A stretch of 29,372 nucleotides of DNA from Pigoraptor vietnamica (Eukaryota; Opisthokonta; Filasterea): NCBI GenBank assembly GCA_943704525.1, contig CALSCQ010002590.1, forward strand, positions 1 to 29,372, in the 5' to 3' direction. Under the pieces are notes generated by a model. That model was not told the origin of the DNA, made no database searches, and saw only the letters and a program-made list of their open reading frames with translations. A program made the position numbers and the translations under genes. Numbering within the stretch: position 1 is the first letter of the stretch; the number at the start of each line of letters is the position of its first letter. This document shows positions 1 to 11,695 of this stretch, one piece after another.

Positions 1-95
1 CCCCACACACACACACACGCACACACAACCGACCCTTAACACCCCTCTCCCCCCCCAACACCCAACCCTATTCTGCCCAAGAGGAGAAAATGCAC

Positions 96-143
96 CTGTG
101 TGATGGAGTCCCCGAAGAGGACGATGCGCTGAATGTCTCCCAT
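96..143 (-). CDS. GDSL/SGNH esterase resembling IAH1, first exon only (partial)
   Basis: Reading the minus strand from the ATG at 143 gives 16 codons that include RIVLFGDSITQ. This is block I of SGNH hydrolases, with the nucleophile serine in GDS, and it matches the N-terminus of isoamyl-acetate-hydrolysing esterase (IAH1-type) proteins especially well. The exon ends at CAG followed by GTGCAT (donor at 95-94). Reading past the donor gives low-complexity sequence, so an intron is likely and the rest of the gene lies beyond the left edge. The family hydrolyses short-chain esters; the substrate here is unknown. The gene diverges from the coiled-coil gene at 553. Only the first motif is visible, so any GDSL esterase of this type would fit. 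Confidence 0.6.
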
Positions 144-552
144 GCTGGCGTCAACGATGGAAGTCTCCTCCCTTTCGAAGTGTGCGAGAGCCTCGAAACG
201 ATGTCGAAGACGGTCTCACGCAAAAACTGAAATGAAGCCAAGGCCTCCCTTAGTGCCTGTTAATACTCACGTGTCTTGTAACACATTTATAGCGAGATCT
301 CGGACATTCTTGAATTCGAACTGGGTGGCTAAAAAACCGCACACACACACGGCCTCACCGACGACTCCACAGCAAAACGTGGCCATTCCGTGCGTTGCGT
401 CAACTCTTTCGCGCGGACGTGCATCTCCTCTGTCTCCTGTGGACGTCTCGCTGTGTCACGTGCAGTGCGGCAGATGGGCAGCCGCGACCGATAGCGCTTC
501 GAGTTCTTTGCGTGTCTCTCGTCTGCCGTTTAGGCCGTGTTGACGAGCCAAA
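144..552. promoter_or_regulatory. Divergent intergenic region, probable bidirectional promoter
   Basis: This 409-bp stretch lies between two start codons facing away from each other, at 143 (minus) and 553 (plus). It must hold both 5' UTRs and both promoters unless upstream non-coding exons exist. CACGTG hexamers are visible near 269-274 and 457-462. No clear TATA box is seen. The open frames in it have no recognisable similarity and I regard them as chance. Confidence 0.4.
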
Positions 553-875
553 ATGGCGTTCACAGTGGAGGACTTCAACCGCCTGCAGGTGTGTGTGTAC
601 GTTTGCGTGTGCGTGTGCTTGCGTGTGTGTGTGCTGCGTTTGTGAGTGTGCGTGCGTGTGTATACATGTGTGCGCGCGTGTGCGCGTGTGCGAGCGCGCG
701 TGCGTGCATGTGTCAGCATTTCTCTGTCGGTTGTGTCGCACCTGCACTTTATTTCGCAGTAGCTCTGATGCGCATTGCACAATGTAGGAGCAATTGATCG
801 AGCTTAAGACGGCGAAGTACGAAGCGGAGCTGCGCGAAAAGCATGTCCGCACAGGTGTGTGTGTGTGTGCGTGTG

Positions 876-942
<67 letters not shown>

Positions 943-959
943 CGTGTGTGTGTGTGTGG

Positions 960-990
<31 letters not shown>

Positions 991-3858
991 TGTGGTGTGT
1001 GTGTGGTGTGTGTGCGTGTGTGTGTGTGTGTGTGTGGTGCGTGTCCGTGCGTGTGTCTGTACGTGCGTGCGTGTGTGCGCGTGCGTCTCGTACATCAGTG
1101 CACACGTTTTGTATAAGTTTTGTGTGCGAGTGCGATGTGTTTCTTTATTGTTGACCCATCGGAACTCCCTGCAGAACTCGAGCAGCTGAAGCAGCAGCAG
1201 CACCACGGACCCTCCGGCTCCGCGGGAGGTGAGGGTCAGTCGCAAGCGGCGCAGAAAGCGGCCAAGTTTTTCCAGGCCGGCAAAGACCTCTTCAACAGAA
1301 ACAAGTCAGCGGCAGATGCAGAACAGGCGGCGGCACTTGCGGCTGCACCACCACCGGCAGACCCAGCCGCCGCCGCCGCGCGCATCACGGAGCTGCAGCG
1401 TCACTTGGACGATGCGACGAAGGCGTCGGAGCGTCAGAAGGCGCAGCTAGAGGAGGCCCAGAAGGCGACGGACAAGGTGAAGCGCGAGCTTGAGGAGGCG
1501 ACGAAGGAGAAGCAGGCGGCGCAGTCGCGCGTGTCGGAGCTCCAGAAGCAGCTTGACGAGGCGAACAAGCAGTCGGAGAAGCGCAAGAACATGATCGACG
1601 AGATCTCCATTCAGAAGCAGGAGCTGATCGCGCGCCAGCAGCAGCAGCAACTGCAGGCCGAGCGGCAGCTTGCGGCCAAGGTGGAGGAATCGAACGCAAA
1701 GGCGGCGGCGTACGAGGAGCGCCTGCGTCACGCCGAAGACGTACGCGTGCAGTTGCAGCGGGACCTCGACAAGGCGCGCGCTCACGTCGAGGAGCTCAAG
1801 GCGGACAAGTCTGCGCTCGAGGCGCGTCTGAGCGACCAGCGCGCGGCGAACGAGGCGCTGGAGAAGCAGCGGACGGAGGAAAACGCGGCGTCTGCGGCGG
1901 CTCTCGAGGCAATGACGAAGGAGCGCGACGAAGTCAAGGCAAGTGCGGTTTTGACGGCTATTTTGGGTTGCCTGTCGCATCGCCGCGATAGGGTGCAGGG
2001 GGGGGGGGGATTTCTTGTGACGGCACTGCGGTCGGCTGACACTTTCGTTGCCGCATATCTCAGGCGCAATTGGAGGGCATGCAGCGCGAGGTCGAGGACG
2101 TTCGCTCCGAGCGTGCGCTGGCGGAGAAGAAGGGCGTGCAATTGGTATGTTCGTCATGCTCAGAACAATGTTACGTCCACTGACCACTGTCCCTGCTGCC
2201 CCTGTTTGCGTGTTACTTTGCATGTGCGCTGCAGGATTCAGTGTGTTTCCGTCGTCTGTGCGTTTCACATCACTGCGGCACTCACCGCACGCACATGCAT
2301 ATGTGGCGTATGTTAGTGTACATGCGTGTGTGTGTCTGTGTGTGTGCACGAACTGAGGCATGTGCCCTCGCAGATGAAGGATCTCAAGCGGCAGTTGCAA
2401 GTGGAGAAGGCCAAATCGGAGCGCCTCCAGAACGAACTCAACCAGCTCAATGGCTACAAGCAGACCACGCACTCGCACTCGCCCGGTATGCGCACCATGC
2501 ACGAAGATGGCCCTCTGCTGTCTCATAGCGCCAGTCCTGCGTATCTCACCTTATCACGCCGTGTGAGCGCCTGTCCGTGTCTTTGTCTCGTTCTTTTATT
2601 TTTCTTGGCGCGTGGAGTGGCGTCTATCGTGTCTTACCACTCGCGTGCGCAGACGACGTCCCGAGCCGCAGCAGCATGGACCTGGAGTCTTCGAGTTCGT
2701 CGCGCCGCACTTCGGTGGACATTGCGCGCAACTCGATGGACGGTCGCAATGTCAATTCGCTGGTGGACGACAACAAAACGCTCATCAAGCGGTGCACGGA
2801 GCTGCAGGCGGAGAAGGCCAGCCTCGCCGAGAAGGTGCGTGCCTGTGTGTGTGTTTGTGTGCGTGTGCGTGCGTGTGCGTGCGTGTGCGTGGGTCTGTAC
2901 TTCTATCCGCATGGCATAGCAGTGAGACACGCTGTCTCACTTCACCTCACCCTGCGTGCGTTACAATGTATCCATTGCTATTGCGCAGATCAAATTTCTC
3001 GAGGACACGAACGCGGCGCTGGCGGATGACGTCACGCGCCAGTCGAAGCTCATCCGCGCGTATGCCATTGAGACATTCGGTGCGTGCGTTGCAATAGCAG
3101 CCCCTGTGCCTCTCCTTCGCGGAGCACGTGACATTGCTCTGTTGCCATACTGTTTGTGTGCGTCAAGGCGCTTGTGGCAGTGTGGTTTGTTCGTTGTGAG
3201 CTGTATTTTGGTCTCTCCCGTGAAGTGGAGGGCTACAGTTCGCGCAATTGCCTTTGTCGGTGCGATTCCAATGCCTCACGTTGCCGTCTCAGTGGGCGAC
3301 GATCCCCTCGATCCGTCTGCACCCAAGCGTAAGGTGGGCATTGTGTGCATGCACGCCTCTGTTCATAAGCCTTTCAGCGGCGCCATCCTTAAGTAATCCC
3401 CGACTTTATTATCATCGGACCTTGTTGCGTCTGAGCCCCCTCTAACTCCACGGCACACGCGCAGTCCATCCTCGCGAAGGCGGCCGGTGCCGTCAGTCAC
3501 GTGCCCGGTGTCTCGCAGGCGGCCGGCGCAGTGAAGAAGGTGTCGGACTGAGCTCACAGTTGTGTCTGCATGCCCTTTGTTAGTACTTCATGTCCACGCC
3601 GATGCAGCGACCGCTTGCGGGCCCTTCATAGGCAGTGCATGATGGATCGGGGCCTATTGTCCGGACTGCGCCCAGTCTCATGCACACCGATTGCAGATTG
3701 CGACAGGCGACGGGGCGAAGGACAAGGCACGCAAGGAGGCGCAGCGCAAACTGCAGCTTGCCCTCGAGGAAGCGATGGCCAAGAACGTCGCCCTGCAGGA
3801 GCAGGTGGAGACGATGGACGCGGAACTGCGCCGTGCGAAGAGGAAAGCGGCCGACTGA
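553..3858 (+). CDS. Coiled-coil protein resembling GRIPAP1/GRASP-1, ten exons
   Basis: Exons: 553-588, 788-854, 1175-1938, 2064-2144, 2374-2485, 2653-2834, 2989-3079, 3293-3333, 3465-3539, 3697-3858. They join in phase to about 536 residues. The start MAFTVEDFNRLQEQLIELKT resembles the N-terminus of GRIPAP1, a recycling-endosome coiled-coil protein. Residues about 110-300 are a long Ala/Glu/Lys/Gln-rich coiled coil. A Ser-rich linker (about 370-400) follows, then a segment with KFLEDTNAALADDV and LIRAYAIET that resembles the conserved C-terminal part of that family. The last exon is another short coiled coil. The third intron has an ambiguous or GC donor (see separate entry). Reading through the donor at 3540 gives an earlier stop at 3551, hence a possible shorter isoform. 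The coiled-coil nature is certain; the family assignment is moderate because such sequences align promiscuously. A trafficking role is inferred. Confidence 0.72.
855..1080. repeat. (TG)n microsatellite in intron 2 of the coiled-coil gene
   Basis: More than 200 bp of nearly pure TG with sporadic GG or CG interruptions begins directly at the splice donor at 855. Intron 1 (589-787) and intron 6 (from 2835) are also TG-rich from the donor onward. The Val/Cys and His/Thr-rich open frames here are artefacts of the repeat. Confidence 0.9.
1939..2063 (+). other. Intron with GC-AG (or alternative GT) donor
   Basis: The exon reads in frame to GTC AAG and is followed by GCAAGT, the classic sequence of GC-AG introns. 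The acceptor is CAG at 2061-2063, and phase 0 is kept on both sides. A GT donor two codons earlier (1933, GTCAAG) would also keep the frame, so the exact junction is ambiguous. The intron contains a run of about ten G. Confidence 0.5.
2896..2949 (+). repeat. Dispersed 54-bp repeat, copy 1 (inverted relative to copy 2)
   Basis: This intronic segment (TGTACTTCTATCCGCATGGC onward) matches the reverse complement of 4416-4469 at 50 of 54 positions. In both copies it directly follows a TG-rich tract on the corresponding strand. It may be a fragment of a small mobile or repeat family; no terminal repeats or target duplications are seen. Confidence 0.75.
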
Positions 3859-4873
3859 GCCTGCGCCGTGTGCCTGGGCGCCATACATTGTTACGTCTAC
3901 TCTTACGGAGCATCGTTGACAAGGGACGGTGCAGGTGTTCGTGGCGTTCACAGTGACGGGCAGTGAGGTGGACGGTGCTTATAAGCACCCCTGCTGCGGC
4001 GGACGGCCATAGCACCGGGCTCTTTTCCGACCATTATGACAGCGTCCGCTACTTCGAGCAGGCGACGAGAATGGCGACCGCACTAGCCGCCCCCGTGATG
4101 CACTCGTTTGGTCACAGTTGCGCGCCCGCGGTGAGTGCATTTTTGGTGGAGTCCTGCCGGCGACTGGGTTCTGTTACGCAGCGGCAGGCCCTTGCGTTGA
4201 ACCCAGGAGGCATCTTCTGTAGATGCGGGTTACACGTCAATTGTTCACAGGCGATTAGAATGAGTTTGATCGACCGGCGCCGCGTTCGTGCACTCCAGAA
4301 ATCCGGTCTGTGTTGGGGACCAACCAGGGCACTCAGAGGCATGCATGATAACTAACGGGACTCTGTCCCAAACACCTGCACAACGGCAACGAACGCAAGT
4401 CAACAACGCAGTGGTTGAGGCGAAGGGAGACAGCGTGCCTCACTGCTACGCCATGCGGATAGAAGTACACACACACACACGACCGTGTCAGACGCACGCG
4501 GCCCGGTGGGTAAGTGGATGCTGAAGCGCAGTGTGCGTGCAGGGTATAATTAGACAAAAACAAAAACGAAATGCAGGTGTGACACCCTGCGTTCCCGTCC
4601 AATTTTGCACTCGACCGGCTTCCCCCTGGCACAAATAAGGGGGCAGCGCTCGTGGTCGTCGCTTTTCAAAGTTCCGACTGCCGGTTTGAAACGGTCACGT
4701 GACTCAAAGGAACAGTGATTTGGACACATCATTGTTCGGAGTGTGCGCTCTCCCTCTCTCCTTGTTGCTTTCTGTGCGTTGTGCGGCGCGGCTTTGAGTT
4801 CGGCGCATGCGCGGCAGAGTGTGCGTGCGCTGTAGTGTGGGGTGTGTGTGACGGTGTGTTGTCACGAGGTACA
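3859..4873. other. Intergenic region between coiled-coil gene and TRAPPC11
   Basis: About 1 kb without a credible gene. It should hold the 3' end of the coiled-coil gene and the promoter of TRAPPC11. The longest plus-strand open frame (3963-4355) starts with GTG, has no recognisable motif and no splice partner. The only structured element is the second copy of the 54-bp repeat, followed by a short CA run (about 4467-4480). Confidence 0.6.
4416..4469 (-). repeat. Dispersed 54-bp repeat, copy 2 (reverse orientation)
   Basis: Reverse-complement partner of 2896-2949, with four mismatches in 54 positions. It lies between genes and abuts a CA run, the complement of the TG tract beside copy 1. Confidence 0.75.
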
Positions 4874-7800
4874 ATGGACATCCCTCACGAGCTGGTGCAG
4901 ACGCCGCTCCCCTTCGTCGCCGTCGCGGGCCTCGACCCCTCGCGCGAGCCTGCACACAAGGCGATATGGGACCATCTCACGGAGAAGGACGTGGGTAAAC
5001 TGCTCGCGTCAAAAATCTCATCGTGCGTGACGTAGAGGTGTAGGACTGTGCGGATGAAAGTATGCGCCGTGTGAGCGAATGTTTGGGTTTACGTACGTAT
5101 GGGCGTCTGCTCGATGTCTCAATCTCGGTGATTGTTTGCACGTGCCAGTGTGTGCGAACTTGAAGGAAGGAGTGGAGTGGCTGTTGCCTTTGTGTTGCTC
5201 GCAATCAATCAATCATCGCACCTTGGGACGAGGGCTCTCGCGTCGAACAGTGTTGTCATCCCGTCTCATGCCCGTTTGTAGCAGGCTGGACACCCTGCGC
5301 TCATTGCAGCGCGTCTGTTGGCGCCCAACCACACGTTCCCGCGCCGAAAGGACAAGCGCATCCACGACCCACAGGTGCTCCATCATATCATCAGACCGTA
5401 GAGAGATGACATCTTCATGAGATGTACGCTGTGTGAAAAGGACTCATGTTTGACCTTTCGGCAGGTGCCCGATCGCATCCTCAAAGCGAGCTGGCTGCAA
5501 AAGCACCGGGGCCTCCTTCCTGCCGCACTCGCCGTGTTCGTCGACCTCGAGTGGGACGACCCAAAGTGGGGCGAGCGCGAGATTGAGACGGCATCTCGCC
5601 TGGGCGCCCTCCGGTGCGTGCGTAAGCCCTGCTCTTACTGCTTGTCTCTGTCTTTGAATGCGCCTGTGTGCTTTGTGCAATACTGCCCTTCTTGTTTGTC
5701 GGTGTGTGCCCTGTGCTGCCCGTCGTAGCGGTCCTCTGCCTCGACAGTGTTGTTCGAGGTCCTCTGCCCCCCCCCCCCCCAACAAATGTATTCGCGAACT
5801 GCGTGCTTAATTGTGTATTTGGTCGTCCTATTGCGTACGAAAACCCGTTGTCTTGCTGCCCTTGCGTGCGGTGTAGCGGCCAGTTTCCCTCTTGCAGCCT
5901 TCGCAATCTGTCTCATCGCAGCATTACCTCTAGGTCCACCCTCTATGGCCGCGGCACGCGAGTCGCCGTCATTCTCGTGCAGCGCGCGATGCCATCGACC
6001 CCCGGGACTGGCGATGTGGCGCCTCCCCTCTCCCCTCTCGCCGAAGAGCGCGCCGTCAGCCTGCGCAAGGCGTGTGGGCTTGCGGACACGAAGACGCCGC
6101 TGATGACCGTGTGCGTGTCGGACACGGCCGAGCTGCGCGCGGGTATGGCGCGCGTGGAAAAGTCGCTGCTGGAGCTGTCGCAGGTGTACTATCGCGAGGA
6201 GGCGCGCCGCTTCAAGAAGCACCGGGACGTGCTGAACAAGGCTGCGCACCAGGTGCTGTTTGCGCGGTACTATTTCAAGGTGGCCTTTTTCGCGGAAATG
6301 CGCGGGGACGCCAAGGCCGCCCTCAAGTACTACCACTCTGCGTACTCGTACCTGCGGGACGTGCGCGACAAGGAGGCGCGCTCACGTGACATCAAGATGG
6401 TGGCGGGGTGGATCAACTACAAGATATGCCGGTTTCTGTTTGGGGCGACGAGCACGCAGGCCGAGGCCATCGACCACTTTCGAAGGCACTGCGCCGCGTT
6501 CCGCAGGCTCGTGGGACCGGACGAGATTGAGTTTCAGCACTACGCGTGGCTGTCAAGGCAGTACCGCCAGGTGCGTTCCAGATGTGTGTGCACGTCTGCG
6601 GTGTTTGCATGTGTGCGCGCGTGTGCGTGTGTGCGTATCCGCACCCCCTCGTTTGTATCGTCTCCCTCTTCGATAGACTGTGTGTGCTGGACTATTTGCA
6701 CCAATCGCCGATCACTGAGTGCGCCGCTTTGCTGTGTTTGCAGTTTGCGGACACCTTCGACGCCGCCATCCGACGCGGCACGGCCAACGGGGACCAGGCG
6801 CACCATCCGGGGTTCTACTACCGCACGGCCGCCCAGTACGCCGCGCTGCGTCGCGACAAGGTGCTCGAGATGGGCATCGTCCCCACGATACTCTCGGCGC
6901 GGCGCAGCGGAGACCGAGCGGCGTTGGACGCACTCGCTGTGCCGCCCGCAGGGACACAGGCGCAGGGCGCGGACGCCGGAGGTAAGCTGCTGTGGTTGCG
7001 AGGGTTTGGGGTGCATGGCGCATGCGCCATGTGTGCGCGCGAGAGTCATGCGCGCCTCTGTGTCTGCTGTGCTGTCGTTCGGCACACACACTCACTCACG
7101 TTGTTGTCTTCGCAGCATCGAGCAAGTGGCGCACAGAGTACAGCGGCATTGCGCGACCCCGCCCGTCGCACCCTCTGGACGAGGCGGCGCTGGCGATGAC
7201 GTCGTACATGGAGGACCCGAAGGCCGCGATTGAGTCTGAGCGCGGCGTGGACCACTCTGCGATCATTGTCGATCTGCTGACGAACGCGCGCGCGCACTTC
7301 AAGAAGCACAACAGCGGCCGCATGACGCTCCTCATCGCCGTCAAGATTGCCGAGGAGTACGCATCGTGCGGCGACTGCGCGCGCGCCCTGCAACTGTTTC
7401 AGCGCATCGCGCGCGATTACCGCCGCGAGCGGTGGTGGGACGTCCTTGCGGCGATCCTCTCGAACGCTCTCTCGTGCGCGTTCACGGAGGGAAACGTCGG
7501 CGTGTACGTCGCGTCGGCCGTCGAGTACATTTCGCCGTGTATCCGCAGCTGCGCCTGTTGAGGGCCAACGAGCCACTCTTGTGCCCTTGTGTAGTCCACG
7601 TTGGTCCGTGGGGACGGTATTTGGGGCGCCCTTGGCTGTCGTTGTTCCTTGACTCTCTTGCCCTCTTACGCTTCTCATGTTTTACCCTCTGCGCCGCATT
7701 CGCGCTAACAGTCAACGAGACGCTCAAGGACACGCTCATTCGCGTTCAGCACAACCTCATGCGAGTGCTCATGGTGCGTTCTGCGTTCTTCGTGCCCTCG

Positions 7801-8061
7801 CCCTGCTGTTACGCGCGTTACGCCACTTGAGATTGTGACGCATCATCTGATTGAGTCTGTTCCGCGCAACGCAGGGTCACTCGCCGCTTCCCGAGCCCGA
7901 CGCAGTGCCCACGCGCGAGAGTGCCGTGAAGAACTGGGCCGACGCGATGAACGGTCCGCCGCTTGAAATCAACATGATCGACCTTGTTCCCTTTGGTGCG
8001 TGGCGTGCATCTTCGCTCGTGTCGTGTGTGAAGGCCGGCGTCGATCGCGGGCACATATATA

Positions 8062-8117
<56 letters not shown>

Positions 8118-11011
8118 CAACTTGCATACGCTCGTACGCGCTAACCTTTGCTCTGGCTTGCGCGCCTGCAGTGGATTGCAAGGTGCAGTTTGAGTCGAGC
8201 CAGTTCACCGCGGACGCGCCCATTCGCCTGCGCATCTACGTGCGCTGCCAGTGCCCCCTCCCCATTCGCTTCTCGCACCTCGCGGCGTCGTTTGGTATTC
8301 CGGCGTACAACAACATGTGCCACATTTCGGACAACGGCCCGCTCGATCCCGCGTCCGACGACAACGACTGCCGGCAAGAGGGCAACGAGGGTCTCAGGTT
8401 CGATCCCGGCCAGACGCGCGTGTACTCTTTTGAGTTCAAGGCGGACGAGAAGGGCGACAGGAACTTGGAGGTGCGTATAAATGCGCCGCTTGCGTGTTAC
8501 GACCCAATAGGGCATTCTTTCCCGCCCTGGCGAATGTTGCACATCGGGATAGCATTGCGTCGATGTTTGAAGTGGGCTTCACCTGACGTGTTCTTCACGT
8601 GACGCATTCTTCGCCCGTTCTTTGTTTGACGCATTCATTCTTCATCCGACGTGTTGACGGTGCTTCGTGTCCCCTGTTATCCGCTGTGCACCCTTTCAAA
8701 TCCCAGTGTGTCGCACTCGCACTACACCTCGGCGGCGGCCCCAGCGGGTCACGCGCCATACTCAAGTGGGACATTGTCGAGCGCGTGCGCCGCGCCGTAC
8801 AACAACAGAGCGCGCAGACGCTCATGTTCAGCGGTGAGTCACGTGCGGCATTGTTACGAAATTGTTTCTCTGTCCCCGTTAATGCACACTTGGCCTGACT
8901 GCCTTCCTTCTCGTCCCCGTATCTTGCTGCTCCACAGCCCAGCGCATTCTCAACAATCCCCGCTCGAGTGACTGGAGCGAAATCATCGAGCGCCCACTCA
9001 CGCGGTGCGTTTCGCGAACCTGTGTTTCATGCCTTTTGTTTGTGCCGTTGCTATATCTTGGCGTCTGCATACCGCTTTCACGCGCTGTCAAGCTGAATGC
9101 TGTGCGCCGCAGAATCCTCCCACGCACCGCCCTGTTGGACCTCTCTCTCGAGCACACGTCGCCCGCGCTCGTGGGCGAGCTCTTCCACATCGGCGTGACG
9201 TTCTGCTCACGCGAGGCGGCGCCACTCTCCGACGTGCGCTTCTCCGTGGAAATCGTCAGTCGGCGGGAGTCTGGACACGGCGCCATGTGTGGGTGTCGCT
9301 AACTCCTGCTTGTCTTGTGTCCGGTACACCCTTTTTTGACCCAATAATCGTCGACGTACGCAGCGGGCCAGCTCTTCCTGAACATCCGCCCCTCGGACAA
9401 GCTCAATGTCGGCCAGCTGAAGGGCCCCTGGCGCCTCCAGGACGTCCCCGTGGGCGCGCTGCAGCCGGGACAGCCGGTCACCGTCCCCATCTACGTGCGC
9501 TGCTCGCAGGACGTCGGAAACCGCATGCTGCACGTCAAGGTGCCCACCGTTGCCGTTTTCGTCTCCGCCTTCCTGTCATCACATGTGATGGGGGTTAGAC
9601 TGAAATTTTTTTTGCACACACGCGTGTTTTTACACTGAACGATCAGTTGAAACTGATGGCCCGCTACCGCAGGCGAGCTACGTCACGATTGTTGGCGGCT
9701 CTCAGATGCAGTGCGTGCGCGAGGCGACCGTCCGCATCCCGTTCCTCGTCCCCTTTGACGTCACGACGACACTCACCGCCGCTGCCACGCACGAGCTCAT
9801 TGCTTCGGAGGCGGCGCAGGCGGTCGTGGCGCTTGCGTCGCCGGGCACGGCTGTCGAGCCCGCGGAAGTCGACGCCGGGGAGCGCGTGCTGCTCGTGGCA
9901 GAGGCCAAGTGCACATCGCAGACGGCCGCGCTCGAGATTGTGCGGACCGAGCTCTGCCTGTCGGTGGGTGTTGCCCCACATTGTACCACGTTGTGTGTTA
10001 TGGGTCACGTGATCTCGACTCGATCCATATTGCCGCTTCTCTTTGCGCAGGAGGGATTCCGCAAGATTGACGCCGACGCTGCGCCACAGGTGGAGCGGGG
10101 TGAGTGAATGTGCGGCACAGTGTCTCTGGGCGCGTGCCGCATGCGCCTCTCGCTAAACGCCATTGCAAATACCCGTACAGTGACGGTCGAGCCGAGCGAC
10201 GCCGTTTCCGAGTGCCACGCCATTGCCGCCCCCGACGCACCCGTGGGAAGCGTCTCGATGGGGACGTATGTCATACACTGGCGCAGGTGCGGACAAGCGA
10301 CCGTATGCGTGGTGTGCGGGAGTTGTGCCCAGTTTCTTCGTGAGCAATGCACGGGGTAGAATGTTGGGCAGTGTCTGTCGTCGTTGGTGAAAGTGGACAT
10401 TGATCAATTTGACGAAGTGTACGTGTCCTGACGAAGTGTGGAGGAGGGGTCCCCCACGCTGACACGTGTGCCATACGTTGCAGGGCGTCGGGCACGCAGG
10501 GGCTCGGCGAATCCGCCACGTTCACGACTGAGCTGCAGCTGCCCACAGTGTCGGTTGAGACGGCGCCGTTCTCAGTCGTCTCACGTGAGTACGCCAAGAG
10601 GAGACCTCTGCTTGTGCACGAAACATATCGAAGGGCTGGTCTGCATTCGCTGCGTGCGCTCACTACGTTGTCTCGGCAACAGGCATTCCCCCCTACGGCC
10701 GCGTCAATTCGGTGCTTCCGATCACGTATACCATCCAGAACAACACGGCGCAAGTGCAGGACCTCGAACTCGCCATGGAACCCAGCGACGCATTCATGTT
10801 CTCGGGGTTCAAGAGCACCCGCATACGCGTGCTGCCTCACGCGTCCCGCTCGGTCGCATACAACCTATACCCCATGGGTCCAGGGCTCTCCGCCCTCCCC
10901 CTGCTCCGCGTCCGCGCGCGCCGCTTCGACCAAGAGGTGCCGCGACGCGCGAAGCCCTCGCACGTGTACATTCTCACCGAAGACGCCGTGTCCGCCACTG
11001 GCAGCCACTGA
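4874..11011 (+). CDS. TRAPPC11: Trafficking protein particle complex subunit 11 (foie gras/gryzun protein), 18 exons
   Basis: Exons: 4874-4990, 5285-5374, 5465-5613, 5934-6570, 6744-6981, 7116-7538, 7712-7773, 7875-7995, 8172-8470, 8707-8833, 8938-9004, 9113-9288, 9364-9539, 9673-9963, 10051-10099, 10181-10286, 10484-10584, 10683-11011. All phases agree, giving about 1185 residues (human protein about 1130). TRAPPC11 is a subunit of the metazoan TRAPPIII tether in ER-to-Golgi traffic and autophagy. Collinear family blocks include FVAVAGLD near the start, VFVDLEWDDPKW, the foie-gras region (HKDVLNKAAHQVLF-like sequence, WINYKICRFL, NPGFYY-like HHPGFYY, RERWWDVL), FSHLAASF, LDLSLEHTSPALVGE, and the C-terminal gryzun-type beta region (GTYVIHWRR, PYGRVNSVLPITY, EPSDAFMFSGFKSTRIRVLP, YNLYP). 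The first acceptor could be 5281 or 5284, which adds or removes one Gln. No disruption is seen. Confidence 0.93.
8064..8115. repeat. (CA)26 microsatellite in TRAPPC11 intron 8
   Basis: A pure CA tract of about 52 bp in the intron 7996-8171. Here the sense strand is CA, whereas introns of the upstream coiled-coil gene carry TG on the sense strand. Confidence 0.95.
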
Positions 11012-11695
11012 ATACAGCACTCTGTATGTTCTCCAGGGCTTGAAAAACGGCGTGGTATTTCATGGAAGAGAGAATAGGGCGATGTAGGGTGGGTGTTTTT
11101 CTTCCCTGCATATTCAAATTGTGCACCGCGAAATAAATCTGACAAACTTTGGAGAGAATTTCAAATGAATAGTCCGGCCGGCAACGGATCCCGTCGGCGC
11201 CGGCCGCCGGGCGTCGGATGTGCGCGACGGCTGCGCCGCTATTCCCTTCATGCATCCATTGCAAACGATAAATGAGCACGTGGGTGCTTTGCGAGAGAGT
11301 CCATATCGGCCTATGTCGGACCTTCATCCCTCGGCTCAATGTCGGTCAGGGGCTGTTCTGAGTACTGATGCCGGGCTGCCGATGCTGTTGGTAACCATTT
11401 GCTCGTGGTAACGTGTAGAGAAAATGTAATACTTATCGACATTTTTAGCAGAAATAAAAGTGTATCACGTTAGTAGAATAATCCTAATATTTTATATTCA
11501 TTATTGCAAACTCACATTTGCGTGTCCGCGGACACCGTTCTGCCAAAACCAGTCCGGCAGTGCACGGACACAAAGCCCCAGCATTCCCCCGATACAGTGT
11601 GGCACAAAAGTGCGTGCGCTCGCTACAATTTAGGGAGCCCCCACAATTCGCCGCGAACATGCGGTGCGTTTCTATTCGCAATTGCTCCCTCAAGA
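11012..11695. other. Intergenic region: TRAPPC11 3' end and promoter of HET-like gene A
   Basis: AATAAA hexamers lie at 11132-11137, about 120 bp after the TRAPPC11 stop, and at 11453-11458. The first is a plausible polyadenylation signal. The stretch around 11420-11510 is clearly more AT-rich than the surrounding genes. No gene is recognised. The HET-A frame is open upstream to 11504, but only from a TTG; the first in-frame ATG is at 11696. Confidence 0.55.

Noticed and set aside
400-1245. Long open frames rich in His-Thr or Cys-Val on both strands around the TG tract
   Set aside because: They are translations of a TG/CA microsatellite inside introns 1 and 2 of the coiled-coil gene; no non-repeat protein sequence supports them.
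1447-2526. 359-residue minus-strand frame, Leu/Arg-rich
   Set aside because: Antisense shadow of the Glu/Lys/Ala-rich coiled-coil exons; GC-rich third positions keep the opposite strand open.
3963-4355. 130-residue plus-strand frame between the first two genes
   Set aside because: Starts with GTG, shows no motif, and has no convincing splice partners; treated as intergenic.
11504-11695. Upstream extension of paralog A
   Set aside because: The frame is open but begins with TTG and has no counterpart in B or C; the ATG at 11696 fits the family start.
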